DNA of 64,000 bases from Streptomyces sp. NBC_00306 (GTDB taxonomy: Bacteria; Actinomycetota; Actinomycetes; Streptomycetales; Streptomycetaceae): positions 3,038,001 to 3,102,000 of the forward strand of contig NZ_CP108032.1 in assembly GCF_036169555.1 (NCBI RefSeq), written 5' to 3'. A program made the position numbers and the translations under genes. This document shows positions 61,508 to 64,000 of this stretch, piece by piece (the stretch's first letter is position 1; every line of letters begins with the position of its first letter). A model generated the notes under the pieces. It saw nothing but the letters and a program-made list of their open reading frames with translations, was not told the DNA's origin and made no database searches.

Positions 61508-63696
61508 CCGACCGGCCTCCGGTTCTCGTCGCTGCGCCGCGGAGCGGGTACGGCGCCGGGCGCCTCGACCGTTCCGGTGCGCCGCAGCTTCTGCCAGCGC
61601 AGCCGGCCGCCGGTCAGGGCCGTGATCCAGGACTGGAGCAGCACGACGTACATCAGCTGGCGGTAGAGCAGTTGCTGGAGGGGCAGCGAGATCAGATGGA
61701 TCATCTTCTCGCCGTCGAGCCGGAACGCGTAGGCGGCGCAGACGACCTGCACGGCGAGGACGCCGAGCCACGCGGCGATCGTCTTCAGCGTGGGCCCGAA
61801 GACGAGTCCGTAGAGCAGGAAGACGTCGATCAGCGGGGCCAGCAGCGGTGCGAGCACCATGAAGAGGGAGACCAGGGGCAGTCCGACCCGGCCGAAGCGG
61901 CCGGACGGGCCGCGTTCGACGAGGGCCCGACGGTGCTTCCAGATCGCCTGCATGGTCCCGTACGACCAGCGGTAGCGCTGCGACCACAGCTGCTGCACGC
62001 TCTCCGGCGCCTCGGTCCAGGCGCGGGCCTTCTCCGCGTAGACGACATGCCAGCCGTCGCGGTGCATGGCCATGGTGATGTCGGTGTCCTCGGCGAGGGT
62101 GTCCTCGCTCATACCGCCGACGCGCTCCAGCGCCTCGCGGCGGAAGGCGCCGACCGCGCCGGGGATGGTGGGCATGCAGCGCAGCACGTCGTACATACGG
62201 CGGTCGAGGTTGAAGCCCATCACGTACTCGATGTGCTGCCAGGCGCCGATGAGGGTGTCGCGGTTGCCGACCTTGGCGTTGCCGGCGACGGCGCCGACGC
62301 GCCGGTCGCCGAAGGGCTGCACCAGTTCGCGGACGGTGGAGGGCTCGAAGACGGTGTCGCCGTCCATCATCACGATGAGGTCGTGACGGGCGTGCCGGAT
62401 GCCGTTGTTGAGGGCTTCCGGCTTGCCGGAGTTGACCTGGCGGACGACGTGCACATTGGGCAGCCCCATCGCGTCGACGAGATCGGCCGTGCCGTCCGCG
62501 GACCCGTCGTCGATGACGACGACCTCGATGGGATGGTCGCTCGCCATCAGGGAGCGGACGGTGTTCTCGATGCACTCCTTCTCGTTGTACGCGGGGACCA
62601 GCACCGACACCGGTTCGGTGACCGGTGGGCCCCAGCGGAAGGTGCGGCGGCGCACCTTCCGGGCGTGCGCGAACGAGAGAAGGAGCATCAGGCCGAACCG
62701 GGCGAGCACCAGGACGCCGATGACGGCGAGCCCGGCGACCAGGACGCCGGTGGTGTTCTCCGAGACGGCGACCGCGGCGACGAACGCCTTGCCCTTCCAC
62801 AGGTCGGTGCCGGTGACCGGGGTGTGGGCGCTGGGTGCGCCGAGCGCCTCGGTGAGGTTGGCGAAGGTGTAACCCCTGGCCTTCATCTGCGGCAGCAGCC
62901 GTTGGAGCGCGGCGACGGTCTGCGAGCGTTCGCCGCCGGAGTCGTGCATCAGCACGATCGAGCCCTTGGTGCCCGAGGGCGTGGCCCGGTCGAGGATGGC
63001 CTGGGCGCCGGGGCGCTTCCAGTCCTCGGAGTCGGTGTTGTTGAAGACGGTGATGTAGCCGTGGCTGCCGATGTACTGGGCGACCGGCCAGGACTTGTTG
63101 TCGAGGGCCTCGGACGAGGAGGAGTAGGGCGGCCGGAACAGGGAGGTGCGGATGCCTGCCGCTCCGGCGAGCGCGAGCTGGTTCTGGGAGAGCTCCCAGT
63201 CGATCCGGTCGGTGGACTGGAAGGCCAGGTCGGGGTGGTTGAAGGTGTGCAGCCCGATCTCGTGGCCCTCCCGCACCATCCGCGCGACGAGGTCGGGGTA
63301 CCGGGACGCCATGGTGCCGGTGATGAAGAAGACGGCGTGGGCGTCGTGCGCCTTCAGGGCGTCGAGGACCCGGGGCGTCCAGACCGGGTCCGGACCGTCG
63401 TCGAAGGTGAGCACCAGTTTGCGGTCGGGCACGGTCAGGGCCTTGGGGTCGGCCTTGTCGCGTACGTCGATGACCGGCCCGCCGTCGAGGATCTTCTGCG
63501 GCACCTGGTCGGACGGGGCCGGTGGCCGCACGCGGTGGTCGGCGAGGATCTCGCTGTGCACATAGCCGCGCAGCATCAGCATGGCCGCCAGCGCGATCAG
63601 GAAGACCACGGGGAGCAGATAGCGCATGGGAAGTCGCCGGCGAACGCCGGACCGGGGCCTCCGCCGCTGCGGGGCCCCTCTGCCGTGACGGGTCAT
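61504..63696 (-). CDS. Polysaccharide deacetylase fused to family 2 glycosyltransferase
   Basis: A 730-residue bifunctional envelope protein. N-terminal membrane anchor (about 27-45, YLLPVVFLIALAAMLML), then a NodB-type deacetylase: LTFDDGPDP (motif 1), HTFNHPD (motif 2), FRPPYSS (motif 3), VLMHDSGG. After a membrane segment (about 300-325), a processive GT2 domain: VPAYNEKE, VVIDDGSADGT, MMDGDTVFEP (DxD), EDTDITMAMH and the QxxRW motif QRYRW. Four C-terminal membrane segments follow. This plan matches PgaB/PgaC- or hyaluronan-type synthases, so it should polymerise and deacetylate an amino-sugar polymer. ATG 63696 lacks a strong ribosome site. Confidence 0.92.
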   Translation of the reverse strand: MTRHGRGAPQRRRPRSGVRRRLPMRYLLPVVFLIALAAMLMLRGYVHSEILADHRVRPPAPSDQVPQKILDGGPVIDVRDKADPKALTVPDRKLVLTFDDGPDPVWTPRVLDALKAHDAHAVFFITGTMASRYPDLVARMVREGHEIGLHTFNHPDLAFQSTDRIDWELSQNQLALAGAAGIRTSLFRPPYSSSSEALDNKSWPVAQYIGSHGYITVFNNTDSEDWKRPGAQAILDRATPSGTKGSIVLMHDSGGERSQTVAALQRLLPQMKARGYTFANLTEALGAPSAHTPVTGTDLWKGKAFVAAVAVSENTTGVLVAGLAVIGVLVLARFGLMLLLSFAHARKVRRRTFRWGPPVTEPVSVLVPAYNEKECIENTVRSLMASDHPIEVVVIDDGSADGTADLVDAMGLPNVHVVRQVNSGKPEALNNGIRHARHDLIVMMDGDTVFEPSTVRELVQPFGDRRVGAVAGNAKVGNRDTLIGAWQHIEYVMGFNLDRRMYDVLRCMPTIPGAVGAFRREALERVGGMSEDTLAEDTDITMAMHRDGWHVVYAEKARAWTEAPESVQQLWSQRYRWSYGTMQAIWKHRRALVERGPSGRFGRVGLPLVSLFMVLAPLLAPLIDVFLLYGLVFGPTLKTIAAWLGVLAVQVVCAAYAFRLDGEKMIHLISLPLQQLLYRQLMYVVLLQSWITALTGGRLRWQKLRRTGTVEAPGAVPAPRRSDENRRPVG

Positions 63697-63732
63697 CGAG
63701 GGTCTTTCGTTGGGATCAGGCCGGGTCAGTGA

Positions 63733-63913
63733 GTGGGGGTCCCCCCACGCCCGCAGGGCGTAGGGGGAGGGTCTGGTGCGTGCGATCGCAAGGCGGAGGA
63801 AGGAGCCGACGCGGTGGGGGCACCTCCCGTGCCGGAAGGGCCACGGGGGACGTCGGCGACTGACGACAACGCGGCGTGGGGGTACCGCCCGTGCCCGAAG
63901 GGCTACGGGGGAG
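63733..63913. repeat. Three dispersed copies of a 38-bp GC-rich palindromic repeat
   Basis: Units at 63733-63770, 63814-63851 and 63876-63913 share GTGGGGG at the start, GGGC near position 24 and GGGGGA at the end. Each can form a CCCG(T)..GCCC/GGGC..ACGGG hairpin. They lie upstream of the deacetylase/GT2 gene in 63697-64000, where no gene is visible; similar short palindromes are common between Streptomyces genes. Confidence 0.75.
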
Positions 63914-64000
63914 TGCGTGCCAGGGCACGCGAGCCCCGGCAAGATCCCAACGAGAGGCCCTAACGAGCGCCTTCTTGCGCGGGGGGTTCGACGGGCGCGC

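Noticed and set aside
61508..62800. N-terminal extension of the acyltransferase frame
   Set aside because: It is the deacetylase/GT2 gene read in another frame; the real start is the ATGA overlap at 61507.

Overview
The window is a piece of a Streptomyces (or very close actinomycete) chromosome. It has very high GC, strong third-position GC in nearly all genes, frequent GTG starts and a gene set typical of a Streptomyces core region: NnaR, NarK, SigU with its anti-sigma factor, HU, NAD-malic enzyme, a MurA and a HelD-type helicase. From memory, the order DUF3039 - YqgE/AlgH - murA - hupA - malic enzyme - helD - rsuA - sigU - ... - nnaR - narK matches the SCO2947-SCO2959 neighbourhood of S. 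coelicolor.

Layout. (1) 1-4.9 kb, core: IclR regulator, DEAD/DEAH helicase, MFS exporter, then a complete tRNA-Cys(GCA) at 4896-4967. (2) 4.9-25.0 kb: an actinomycete integrative and conjugative element (AICE) inserted in that tRNA gene, bounded by a perfect 79-bp direct repeat (4926-5004 and 24964-25042). Its minus-strand backbone is int, xis, a DUF3631 ATPase, a zinc-type small protein, a prim-pol, three small transfer-type proteins, an FtsK-type traB broken by a frameshift and probable internal deletion, an RRQRL-type protein, a DUF2637 membrane protein and a small ORF. On the far side is a regulatory block: HTH/DUF5919 regulator, NUDIX, HD, and a GntR protein with two winged helices. The cargo is a 914-aa superfamily-1 helicase of RecD type with a ~500-aa uncharacterised N-terminus, and an 897-aa STAND/NB-ARC NTPase with a HEPN-like N-terminus and a cold-shock-like C-terminus. 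The latter looks like a bacterial NLR-type immune protein and is the best candidate for an undescribed system. Non-coding structure in the element includes ten copies of the octamer GGTAGCGG, a GCTAGC cluster just after traB, and three copies of a covarying hairpin with an invariant 19-nt loop ahead of three genes. A degenerate second copy of the element's right end lies on the near side of the STAND gene, so that module was probably added by accretion.

(3) 25.4-35 kb: a pseudokinase followed by two Ser/Thr kinases with PQQ-type beta-propeller ectodomains, then a four-gene type VII-secretion-like operon (small ESX-like protein, WXG-containing 746-aa protein, two paralogous membrane-anchored proteins). 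(4) 35-40 kb: three-subunit xanthine dehydrogenase-type molybdo-enzyme whose 2Fe-2S subunit has a ~290-residue disordered extension. (5) 40-45 kb: sugar ABC importer with a GH20 beta-N-acetylhexosaminidase. (6) 45-54 kb: DUF3039, YqgE, murA, hupA, malic enzyme, HelD, RsuA/SigU. (7) 54-64 kb: CGNR regulator, serine hydrolase, GNAT, DUF1772 protein, NnaR, NarK, an acyltransferase and a polysaccharide deacetylase/glycosyltransferase fusion, ending in a cluster of three ~38-bp repeats.
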